This document shows positions 1 through 6,677 of a stretch of 28,274 bases of DNA, piece by piece. How positions within the stretch are numbered: position 1 is the first letter of the stretch; each line of letters opens with the position of its first letter. The stretch comes from Tardiphaga sp. GTDB lineage: Bacteria > Pseudomonadota > Alphaproteobacteria > Rhizobiales > Xanthobacteraceae. Made by a program: the position numbers and the translations under genes. The notes under the pieces are model-generated. The model saw nothing but the letters and a program-made list of their open reading frames with translations, did no database searches and was not told where the DNA came from. The stretch covers positions 1-28,274 of the forward strand of contig JACMOT010000607.1 of assembly GCA_014377915.1 (NCBI GenBank), read 5' to 3'.

Positions 1-71
1 GGAGCCCGTATCGTTCCGTCCTTGACGCGATCCGCGGCAGCATTGACCGCCAACAGCATTGCAAAACTCAT
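1..71 (-). CDS. Partial small hypothetical protein, 5' end only
   Basis: A minus-strand reading frame opens with ATG at 71 and runs off the left edge of the window. Only about 23 residues are visible, beginning MSFAMLLAVNAAADRV. Its start codon overlaps the stop of the 49-aa frame upstream (68-217) as ATGA, the arrangement of translationally coupled genes. GGAG copies lie about 3 and 8 bases upstream of the ATG, the farther one well placed as a ribosome site. The opening is hydrophobic and could be the start of a signal peptide or membrane segment, but too little is visible to assign a family. It could also be the continuation of the upstream frame after a frameshift. Confidence 0.35.
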   Translation of the reverse strand, partial: MSFAMLLAVNAAADRVKDGTIRA

Positions 72-217
72 TGGCTCCGCTCCATCGCGGTCCGAGGCGG
101 TCGGTGATCTTCGATGTCCAGTTGCGCCGGGCGCCAAAGCTTGTTGGACATATAGTTCAGCTTGATGTCACTGATGTTGAAGACGACGTATGCCGCGACG
201 ATATCCATATCATCCAT
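68..217 (-). CDS. Small hypothetical protein, 49 aa
   Basis: A short minus-strand frame begins MDDMDIVAAYVVFNISDIKL and ends TAMERSQ. I do not recognise the family. The support is codon use: nearly every codon in the body ends in C or G (runs such as GTC GTC TTC AAC ATC, and AAC TAT ATG TCC AAC AAG), as in the confident genes of this window, while the same frame upstream of the ATG loses that bias. The first ATG has no good ribosome site; the second in-frame ATG at 208 has a GGA four bases upstream, so the start is uncertain. The stop overlaps the next start (71) by four bases, suggesting an operon continuing to the left. The frame stays open upstream, so this could also be the 3' part of a decayed longer gene. 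Confidence 0.4.
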   Translation of the reverse strand: MDDMDIVAAYVVFNISDIKLNYMSNKLWRPAQLDIEDHRPPRTAMERSQ

Positions 218-727
218 TATCGACGTTGGTCTGTGCACGATAGTTGTTTGAAGTTCTCTCGAAGAATTACGCCGCGGCCGTGGAGCGGGCCGATGTCTCT
301 GGATCCTTGTGGAGTCCAGGGCAATCTTCGATAGGCGATAGTTCCGGGGTTGCGGCGTTATATCACGCAGACCAATGGCTCATTGATCACAAGCAGGATC
401 GGGCTAGAATTGTACTTAGCCTGTTTATCCGAACACTCCGCATCTCATCCTTGTTCGCCCCGCGGATCATTGACAGGCCTTCGCGCTACGAATCTCGACG
501 CATGATTTTCTCAACCGTCTCATACACGGTGCGTCCAGAGCTCAAACTCGATCCGAGATGCGAAATCGATTCGAACAATGGAGGGAGAGACGTCATGTTT
601 GAAATGTGCCCGATCGCTACGACATGCCAATCCCATCGAGGAAAGCGATTGCCTCAACTACCCTTCTGTTAACTGAAGTCGAAAACTCCGAAAAGATTCT
701 CTGGAACCTGAACGATAGGAATCTGTC
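218..727. other. Intergenic stretch without a convincing gene
   Basis: About 510 bases between the minus-strand small genes and the plus-strand gene at 728. Long frames exist on the plus strand but have poor third-position GC bias and no recognisable domain. The only notable translation signal is a purine run GGAGGGAGAG ahead of an ATG at 595. That ATG opens a 25-codon frame (MFEMCPIATTC...), and a +1-shifted frame from ATG 578 (MEGETSCLKCARS...) carries a CxxC. Neither can be called a gene from this evidence. Promoters for the flanking divergent genes should lie here, but I cannot pick a clear -35/-10 pair. Confidence 0.4.
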
Positions 728-1099
728 ATGGAAAAGATCAACTGGAACATCGTTACGCCTAGCCTCTGGACGGGCGCGGCTGGCCTCGCGCTCGGCGCCA
801 TCATCCTTGCGCAGGGCTTTGGATTCATGAGCCCGTCCAGCGCCAAAAAGTTCGCGGCTGAAAAAAGCGACCAAGCCGTCGTAGCCGCATTGGCGCCGTC
901 CTGCGCTGCCGATTTCCGTGCATTGCCGGACGCCAAGTCGCGGATGACGACCCTGGTCGCGCATGAAGGTGGTTATCAGGCGAAAGATTCATTCCCGGCC
1001 GAATTGATCACGCTGCCCGGCAAGAGCTACATTGATTACGGCCTTGTCCGGGCCTGTGAAGCCCTGCTGCTGGCGCCGGGCACGACTGCGCTTAAATAG
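728..1099 (+). CDS. Hypothetical protein, 123 aa, one N-terminal membrane segment or signal
   Basis: The start is supported by AGGA seven bases before the ATG at 728. The protein opens MEKINWNIVTPSLW. Residues about 13-34 form a hydrophobic stretch rich in Gly and Ala (GAAGLALGAIILAQGFGF) that would anchor it in the inner membrane or act as an uncleaved signal. The rest is soluble, with two cysteines (in APSCAADF and VRACEAL) that could form a disulfide in the periplasm. Small proteins of this layout, with a membrane segment then a roughly 90-residue periplasmic part, are common uncharacterised proteins in Bradyrhizobium; that is recollection, not a search. A GC-rich hairpin follows 15 bases after the stop, so it looks monocistronic. 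Function unknown. Confidence 0.75.
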   Translation: MEKINWNIVTPSLWTGAAGLALGAIILAQGFGFMSPSSAKKFAAEKSDQAVVAALAPSCAADFRALPDAKSRMTTLVAHEGGYQAKDSFPAELITLPGKSYIDYGLVRACEALLLAPGTTALK

Positions 1100-1114
1100 C
1101 TGCGACATGTCGTA

Positions 1115-1140
1115 GCCCCGCGCCTTGAAAAGCGCGGGGC
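1115..1140 (+). terminator. Hairpin, candidate terminator
   Basis: Perfect 9-bp inverted repeat GCCCCGCGC / GCGCGGGGC with an 8-base loop, directly after the gene ending at 1099. No T run follows, so it could stabilise the mRNA 3' end or act as a weak or factor-assisted terminator rather than a classical intrinsic one. Confidence 0.5.
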
Positions 1141-1288
1141 GTGTGCGATGACAGGCCGTCATCGTCGCGTGATTAGGACGACCTTCGTGCAGCTTGCAGG
1201 ATGAATGAGATGGAAGTCGCGCGAGCATCCTGTGAAGTGCGAGTTGAGCATACGATGATTGTATCTTCGAAAATCACATGGTTCGACG

Positions 1289-1486
1289 TTACCGAGCCGT
1301 TATTGTCGTTATGATTTCGGCCATGCCGACGGCGAAGAGCGTGACGATAATCGCAGGATATATCAGGACCAGTCCACTCCTGGCCGATAAAGAGCGACTT
1401 TCACCTTGCCTGTTGGGCAGCGTGAGGTAGCCCAACACGGCGCCTGACATCATCAGGACAAATCCGAAGAGAATGGGATTCTGCAT
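1289..1486 (-). CDS. Small membrane protein, 65 aa
   Basis: The start MQNPILFGFVLMM is supported by GGAG six bases upstream of the ATG. Two hydrophobic segments are visible: residues about 3-22 (ending in LGYLTLP) and about 38-60 (GLVLIYPAIIVTLFAVGMAE). A polar, basic loop with RQGESRSLSARSG lies between them. It is therefore a two-span inner-membrane miniprotein. I do not recognise a family. It stands alone, about 380 bases downstream of the response regulator on the same strand, too far to assume a shared operon. Small two-span proteins often act as regulators or stabilisers of larger membrane complexes, but nothing here shows a partner. Confidence 0.6.
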   Translation of the reverse strand: MQNPILFGFVLMMSGAVLGYLTLPNRQGESRSLSARSGLVLIYPAIIVTLFAVGMAEIITTITAR

Positions 1487-1869
1487 GCTGAACTCCGGCG
1501 CCGGTTGTGAAACAAATAAGCGTATCGGCTTTGATCTGGCGTCTATCAGTCTGCCGCTTGCTCCGTCGGAGCGATAGTCGGGTCGATTGGAGGGGATGTC
1601 GGGTAATCCCTGACACGCGATCAGACAGCGTAAATAAACACCGCTTCACAGGTAGATTCGGGAACGCAAGGGCCAATTGCGCCAGGATCAATTGACGATG
1701 GTGCCACCCGCAAGCAACATCATATATGTTGCATCAATCCAGCGCATCGGACGAGTTGCGAGCGATCAGTCCTGCTATTCGTGCTCTTTGATCTCTATGA
1801 CCGGACTCGCGTGCCCCGAGATTCGCGCAAGCCCTTGATGGGGTCGTGCGAGATTGGCCGCCAATGTGT
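1487..1869. other. Intergenic stretch without a convincing gene
   Basis: About 380 bases between the 65-aa membrane protein and the 3' end of the response regulator, both on the minus strand. Frames on both strands here are short, lack good ribosome sites and have no recognisable motifs. The promoter of the 65-aa gene should lie at its left side. CAATTG occurs twice near 1674 and 1689, about 15 bases apart, but I see no known operator in it. Confidence 0.4.
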
Positions 1870-2526
1870 TCAATCCAGGTTTTCGAGCCATCGATGGGCC
1901 ATTCCGTACCGCACGATGTCGGATCGGGTCCGCAGTCCAAGCTTCTCGATGCCACGGGCCTTGTGGGTTTCGACCGTCTTGACGCTGATGTCGAGACGCC
2001 CGCCGATCTCCTTGTTGCTGAGGCCGTGCGAGATCAGTCGCAATACCTCAGTCTCCCGCTGACTTAGTTCGGCCGTCGCCGTCGCCCCCGATGAACCGCT
2101 ATCGTCTGGCGACGCTGGAAGCGCCCGTTCCGCAATGGCAGGGTCGAGATAAATTCCCCCCTCGGCAATGGCGCGTATGGCGCGAATAAGTTCATCTGCC
2201 GCTGATCGCTTCAGAAGGTAGCCCCTTGCGCCGGCTCTGATGACGGGCTGCACGTAGGCGCGATCTTCGTGCACGGTCAATGCGAGCAGCTTGACCTGTG
2301 GGACCAGGTCAGCGGCCTGTTTGGCGAGCTCGAGGCCGCTGAGCCCGGGAAGCGAAATGTCGATGACTGCGATGTCAGGCAACAGTCTCCGGATCATGTC
2401 GAGCGCGGAGGGCCCCGTCGTGGCTTCGCCAACGACTTCGATGCCTGTGACGCCCTCCAGCAGCGACTTGATGCCCGCCAGAACAATCGGGTGATCATCG
2501 GCCAGGGTAATTCGAATGATGCTCAT
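1870..2526 (-). CDS. NarL/FixJ-family two-component response regulator
   Basis: A 218-aa response regulator with an N-terminal receiver (residues about 3-120) and a C-terminal LuxR-type helix-turn-helix (about 153-210). The acidic pocket D10-D11 (LADDHP), phospho-acceptor D56 (VIDISLPG), T84 and K106 (YLLKRS) are all present, so the receiver should be phosphorylatable. The DNA-binding domain has the usual signature LSQRETEVLRLISHGLSNKE followed by VKTVETHK. Its ATG overlaps the stop of the histidine kinase (2523) as ATGA, so the two are almost certainly co-translated and a cognate pair. It should bind DNA as a dimer upon phosphorylation. Targets are not visible. The Crp/Fnr gene and the divergent promoter region beyond the kinase are natural candidates, but that is inference. 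Confidence 0.95.
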   Translation of the reverse strand: MSIIRITLADDHPIVLAGIKSLLEGVTGIEVVGEATTGPSALDMIRRLLPDIAVIDISLPGLSGLELAKQAADLVPQVKLLALTVHEDRAYVQPVIRAGARGYLLKRSAADELIRAIRAIAEGGIYLDPAIAERALPASPDDSGSSGATATAELSQRETEVLRLISHGLSNKEIGGRLDISVKTVETHKARGIEKLGLRTRSDIVRYGMAHRWLENLD

Positions 2527-4559
2527 GCTTCAACTCCTGGATCTACCAGCGGAACCGTCATGAAAATGGTAGTTCCTACGCCTGGATCGGACTCGATCGC
2601 CAGCTCCGCGGAAATCAGGCTCAGTCGCTCGCGCATGCCAGAGAGTCCAAGCTTGATCGTTGGGCCTCTGGTTGTCGTTGCCCGCGGATCGGTATCGAAC
2701 CCGACGCCGTCGTCTTCGACGATAACGCGCAACTCGGTCGGCCGCTGGTCCAGCAGCAGGCTCACATTCTTCGCTTTCGCATGCTTCAGAATATTTGTCA
2801 GCGCCTCCTGAATCGCGCGATAGACCGCTATTTCGACGTCCAGCGAAAGTCGCTTGGTATCGCCCAGGAACTGAACGTCGAGGTTGATGTGGAAACGCAG
2901 GCTCCATTCCGGACTCAAAGCCAGCAACGCATCGTATAATCCCAAATCATCCAGCGCGGTCGGCCGCAAATCGGCGGCGACGCGATGAATATCGCGACCG
3001 ATATCGTTAGCCAGCCCTTGTAGCCAATTGATCCGCTCGAGACTGTGATCGCTATCGCTATTGGTCCTGAGCGATTGTTCAAGGTTCTTGAGTCCCAACA
3101 GCAGCCCTGTCACGCTTTGCCCGATCTGATCGTGAAGCTCGCGGGCGATCCGTCGTCGTTCGTTTTCCTCGGCCTCGGCGAGGCGCCGCAGCAATTGGTG
3201 CCGCTCCGTCTCGGCCTGTTTAGCGCCGTCGATATCCATGATGACACCGAAAATGACGCCGGACCGTGTCGGCTCGAACTGTGGCGGGCGTCCGGTCGCC
3301 CTGCGCCAATGAACGCTGCCATCACGCGATATCGTTCGGAACTCGATACTGACCGAGCCGGCCTGTGGGCAGTCCGCGAAGGCCTTTGCCACACGCGGTC
3401 TGTCGGCGGGATCCAGACCGGACAGAAACAGATCGGTGCTGAAGATGCGATCATCTCCATATCCATTATTATCGGATTGAAGAGTTAGCAGAAACTGCGT
3501 GCGCCTCGAAGCCAGAACGTCGCCCTTGAGCAAGTCCCAATTGAAGATTCCCAGTTCGGCGGTCTCAATCGCAAGCATGCGGCGTTCCTCGCTGATGCCG
3601 AGCGCCGTTGCGGCCTTGGCCTCCTCATCGCGTCTGCGTTGCGCAATGTCGAGTCCGGTCAACCACGCCAGCGCCACCGCCAGAGCGAGACTTACGGTTC
3701 CGCCCCCAACTAGCAAATATCCTGATCTCTTGACGGGCGCGTTGAGCGATTCCGTCGGAATTCCAAGATGAACCGACCAGCCGCCGGTGCCGGGCAGTGT
3801 GCGGTAGACGGTATCCACCTCCACGCCTTCCAGGGAGTGGCCGACATACGAACCTTCTGGCGTGCGGGCAATCGCGGACCGTATCGATTCGCTGGAGGGG
3901 CTCCCGAGTTCGAATTGCTCTGATGCTGTGCGGGCCACGATATTGCCCTTGGCATCGACCACGACACCGACCCATCCCTTCGGGGCGCCCGCACTACGTA
4001 AAATCTGGCTGACAGCGTCTGGGACAAGGGCAATCGTCACGATGAAGGTTACTTCGCCGTTGCGCTCGGCCGGGGCGCGAAGCGCGATCAGGCGTTTCCC
4101 CGAGATCGGCCCAAGTGGGCCGATGCCGCCAATCGCAGCCTTCTTCGTCGCCATGACCTTCTCGAAATTATCGCGGTCAGCGGTCGCGCCGAGCTCGGAT
4201 CCCATCGGTCGCAGCAGGTTCAGCACCTGACTTCCATCCGGATCAACCAGCTCGATGTTTTCCCATAATGGCCGGGCTTCCTTGAGCCGCTTGGCCTCGC
4301 GATAGAACATCGACAGATCAGGCTGGTCGAGGGAAGCGGATGAAGCCAGCGTCGCGGCGACCTCGATCTGCGTTGCCAATTCGGACGAAACCCGCGTAAT
4401 CACCCGATCAAGGGTGTCGAATGCCGCCCTCCGCGAGGCCGTGCGCTCGTCGCGGGCGTTCAGAAAGGTTACCCAGCCGGCAAACACCATGACGGGAATG
4501 GCCGCGGCCATCACGAGCAGAACCAGTGATTTCCGGGCAATGCGCGATTTTGACTCCAT
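2523..4559 (-). CDS. Membrane sensor histidine kinase (dCache-PAS-HisKA_3-HATPase)
   Basis: I place the start at MESKSRIARK (4559; 678 aa), where AGGA lies six bases upstream. The frame extends to an ATG at 4604 with a worse-spaced AGGA. Residues about 13-34 are a first membrane segment and about 281-302 a second. The roughly 245 residues between them look like a periplasmic double-Cache sensor (WENIELVDPDGSQVLNLLRP, GWVGVVVDAKGNIVAR). A PAS domain follows at about 325-450 (RAILG-like start, SRDGSVHWRRATGRP). The HisKA_3 box RRIARELHDQIGQS has phospho-histidine H476, then a HATPase_c domain with EALTNILKHAKA (N box) and VEDDGVGFD (G1). This is a NarX/DegS-class kinase that senses an extracytoplasmic ligand, possibly a small organic molecule. 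It phosphorylates the regulator encoded by the overlapping downstream gene. The ligand cannot be told from the sequence. Confidence 0.93.
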   Translation of the reverse strand: MESKSRIARKSLVLLVMAAAIPVMVFAGWVTFLNARDERTASRRAAFDTLDRVITRVSSELATQIEVAATLASSASLDQPDLSMFYREAKRLKEARPLWENIELVDPDGSQVLNLLRPMGSELGATADRDNFEKVMATKKAAIGGIGPLGPISGKRLIALRAPAERNGEVTFIVTIALVPDAVSQILRSAGAPKGWVGVVVDAKGNIVARTASEQFELGSPSSESIRSAIARTPEGSYVGHSLEGVEVDTVYRTLPGTGGWSVHLGIPTESLNAPVKRSGYLLVGGGTVSLALAVALAWLTGLDIAQRRRDEEAKAATALGISEERRMLAIETAELGIFNWDLLKGDVLASRRTQFLLTLQSDNNGYGDDRIFSTDLFLSGLDPADRPRVAKAFADCPQAGSVSIEFRTISRDGSVHWRRATGRPPQFEPTRSGVIFGVIMDIDGAKQAETERHQLLRRLAEAEENERRRIARELHDQIGQSVTGLLLGLKNLEQSLRTNSDSDHSLERINWLQGLANDIGRDIHRVAADLRPTALDDLGLYDALLALSPEWSLRFHINLDVQFLGDTKRLSLDVEIAVYRAIQEALTNILKHAKAKNVSLLLDQRPTELRVIVEDDGVGFDTDPRATTTRGPTIKLGLSGMRERLSLISAELAIESDPGVGTTIFMTVPLVDPGVEA

Positions 4560-4657
4560 CGTCCATCCTAATACAGCGCTCGACGCCACGTCCTGCTGGA
4601 CCATTCAACATGCATTCCTATGTACGCGAAATGCAGGCCTGTGCGACCCGGTGAATA

Positions 4658-4696
4658 CCCCTCAGCCCGCGTCAGGATTTTCCTGACGGCGAGGGG
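4658..4696. promoter_or_regulatory. Nested palindrome in the divergent kinase/Crp promoter region
   Basis: CGTCAGGA (4670-4677) and TCCTGACG (4681-4688) form a perfect 8-bp inverted repeat with a TTT spacer. Outer arms CCCCTC (4658-4663) and GAGGGG (4691-4696) extend the symmetry. It sits between the divergently transcribed kinase and Crp/Fnr genes, where an operator for either regulator would be expected. It does not match the FNR/FixK half-site TTGAT, so a LuxR-type or other dimer site, or an RNA hairpin in a leader, is more likely. Confidence 0.5.
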
Positions 4697-4791
4697 CTGT
4701 CGGCCTGACTGCCCAAAGGTAGGCGCCACTGTCACCCTGCCTGCTCGGAAACGCCGCTGCGTGAAGGTCGCGCATTGATCGGGAGGGCTCC

Positions 4792-5661
4792 ATGTCTCAG
4801 GGTTACGACAGATCAGCCTCACCACCGAGCAGCAGCTCCAGCCTCCTTGCGCAGCGCATCCCTGCTGTTGTGCCGCCAACGCCGATCAACGAGTTGCTCG
4901 TTCAGCTATCCGCAGAAAGCCTCGCTGTAATCTCGCGACTTGCCGAACGAGTCTCGCTTGGTCGGCGACATGTGATCCAGGAACGTCACACGACTATGAA
5001 GCACGTCTACTTCATCGAGAGCGGGGTGGCCGCGCTTTTTGCCAAGGCGGGCGGCGACCGTGCCAATGTCGAGATAGGAACCCTCGGCACGCGAGATTTT
5101 GTGGGGCTTGATCTCGTGCATGGGGTCGAGACTTCATCGCACCGCTGCGCCATGCAGGTCGCGGGCGAGGCGCTTCGTCTCCGTGCCGCGGATTTCGGCT
5201 ATCTGCTCAGCCAGATTCCGGAGTTCAGATTTCTGCTGCTTCGCTATGCCCATGTCGTCTTCATTCACAGCTCTCAGCTAGTGGCCTGCAACGCGCGGCA
5301 TAGTCTGAGTCAGCGGCTTGCGCGATGGCTGCTTGTCGCCAGTGACCGCCTCAGCTCTGACACCGTCGAGTCGACGCCCGAAGCTCTCAGCCGTGCGATC
5401 GCGGTGCGGCGCGCCGGAGTTACCCATGAAATGCAGCGTCTGGAACAGGCGGGTCTTATTAGACGACGCGGCGATACCGTCTCGATTGTCAATCGCGAGG
5501 GCCTCGAAAACATATCATGCAGTTGCCACCGTGTCTTGCGCGCGGCCAGCGCCACGCTCAGGAAGCCGGGCCGCCTGCCACATCACACGACCTGCAAAGC
5601 ACAGTTAGTGAATCGTCATGGAGTGCTTTGGTCGAGTCCTGGCGGGGAAGCGCAATCGTGA
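4792..5661 (+). CDS. Crp/Fnr-family transcriptional regulator
   Basis: A 289-aa protein with GGGAGGG before the ATG. Residues about 34-150 form a cyclic-nucleotide-binding-like beta-roll (LSLGRRHVIQERHTTMKHVYFIESGVAALF, then IGTLGTRDFVGLDLV). A long dimerisation helix (IPEFRFLLLRYAHVVFIHSS) is followed by a winged helix-turn-helix in the region SLSQRLARWLLVASDRL to RRAGVTHEMQRLEQAGLIRRR. There is no N-terminal cysteine cluster like Fnr and the cAMP-contact residues are not obvious, so the effector is unknown. The recognition segment RRAGVTHEMQRLEQ is typical of the large group of Bradyrhizobium Crp-like proteins. The tail of about 40 residues after the winged helix, with a CSC motif and little structure, is longer than usual. 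It is divergent from the histidine kinase and about 80 bases ahead of the zinc-ribbon gene. Confidence 0.92.
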   Translation: MSQGYDRSASPPSSSSSLLAQRIPAVVPPTPINELLVQLSAESLAVISRLAERVSLGRRHVIQERHTTMKHVYFIESGVAALFAKAGGDRANVEIGTLGTRDFVGLDLVHGVETSSHRCAMQVAGEALRLRAADFGYLLSQIPEFRFLLLRYAHVVFIHSSQLVACNARHSLSQRLARWLLVASDRLSSDTVESTPEALSRAIAVRRAGVTHEMQRLEQAGLIRRRGDTVSIVNREGLENISCSCHRVLRAASATLRKPGRLPHHTTCKAQLVNRHGVLWSSPGGEAQS

Positions 5662-5739
5662 ATTTGTCGATGCAATCGAAACTTCAATCGAGGGCCGCAG
5701 AGCTCCGCGCAAACGCCGATTACTTCGCAGGAGACCGAA

Positions 5740-6198
5740 ATGGTGAATCGTCTGAACTTTAATGTGTTCGCCTGGTCGCTAGTGGCATCATACACCACCC
5801 CGGACTCCGTTATAGGCAAAAAAGCGGTCAAGAGGCTTTCCTGTCTGGGCTGCTTCTCGCCAATTCGGCGAGTTGATGTCATGCCGTCCGGGCCGGGCTT
5901 CGATACTCACACTTTTGAGTGTGTCGCGTGTTCGACGATCAGTCGAGTGACTTTGGACACCCGGTTCGCCACGGATTATTTCTCGATCCATGGCGAGCCC
6001 TGGAGCGCCTCCATTCGCGCCGCGATTCCTCTCGGACATGATGTGAAACTTGAAAGAACAGCGGGAAATGACAATCAGATCGAAAACGCGACCCTGTATC
6101 GACCTTCCCTAAATGATCGAAAGCGCGGGGCCGAAATGGCGGTCGCGGTATTGGCGCTCACGATGCTGGCCGCATCGCTCCCCTATATCCTGACATGA
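5740..6198 (+). CDS. Small zinc-ribbon-like protein with C-terminal membrane tail, 152 aa
   Basis: AGGAG six bases before the ATG at 5740 supports the start. Two CxxC knuckles, CLGC near residue 35 and CVAC near residue 61, are separated by 22 residues. They fit a zinc ribbon whose middle strand reads HTFECVAC, a layout common to short uncharacterised rhizobial proteins that resemble MJ0042-type ribbons. A hydrophobic stretch at the extreme C-terminus (MAVAVLALTMLAASLPYIL) would anchor it as a tail-anchored membrane protein. An internal Met near residue 48 is too late to keep the first knuckle. It follows the Crp/Fnr gene on the same strand, so regulation by or with it is plausible. No catalytic function can be assigned. 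Confidence 0.65.
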   Translation: MVNRLNFNVFAWSLVASYTTPDSVIGKKAVKRLSCLGCFSPIRRVDVMPSGPGFDTHTFECVACSTISRVTLDTRFATDYFSIHGEPWSASIRAAIPLGHDVKLERTAGNDNQIENATLYRPSLNDRKRGAEMAVAVLALTMLAASLPYILT

Positions 6199-6229
6199 AT
6201 CGCACCAGAAAATGAACAGGAGGAGTTTT

Positions 6230-6463
6230 ATGCGGATTGGAGAGAATGCCTGGAAAAACGAACGAAAAATAAAGTCGACCGCCAATGCAATGCTGGTCGC
6301 AGTCATCAGACTGGTCGGCTCGGAATTCTTGGAATTTATAGCGCGACGTAGTTTCTATCGTTTGCGACGCAATTCTCCGGGACCGTGGCCAGCAAGTCCA
6401 GCTACGCGAAGAATGTTACCGGATGTTTCGCAGGAGGTTTCGGACTCACTGCGAGAACGTTGA
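6230..6463 (+). CDS. Possible small basic protein, 77 aa
   Basis: AGGAGGAG stands four bases before an ATG at 6230, the strongest ribosome site of this part of the window. It opens a frame starting MRIGENAWKNERKIKSTANA with a short hydrophobic patch (AMLVAVIRLVGSEFLEFI) and a basic stretch (ARRSFYRLRR). Third-position GC bias is only moderate and the second half (PGPWPASPATRR) looks non-coding. The true product may therefore be shorter or the gene decayed. I do not recognise it. Between 6199 and the channel gene at 6678 two further overlapping frames (6385-6681 and 6423-6668) exist, but neither has a ribosome site or known motif, and I regard the stretch 6464-6677 as leader or degenerate sequence. 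Confidence 0.3.
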   Translation: MRIGENAWKNERKIKSTANAMLVAVIRLVGSEFLEFIARRSFYRLRRNSPGPWPASPATRRMLPDVSQEVSDSLRER

Positions 6464-6677
6464 CTGTCTGGCAGAAATGTTTCGTCTTCGATGCACAAGC
6501 AATCACGCGGCAACACAGAATTGCCGGGCTCGATACGTTGTCGTTCCGGCAAACGAAACTCCGCGGGCAGCCATTCTGGCTGTGGAGAGCCTACGACGCT
6601 GTGCAGATTATCAACGTGGATACGATAACGGCACACGCCCGATTGAATCATGCCCGAGCGGGCGGTGACTGGTTAGT

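Noticed and set aside
244..672. 142-aa plus-strand frame in the left intergenic stretch
   Set aside because: No ribosome site, poor third-position GC and no recognisable domain; its first part lies near the better supported minus-strand small genes.
1674..1695. CAATTG repeats as a possible FNR/FixK-type site
   Set aside because: Spacing and half-sites do not match TTGAT-N4-ATCAA, and the repeat is short enough to occur by chance.
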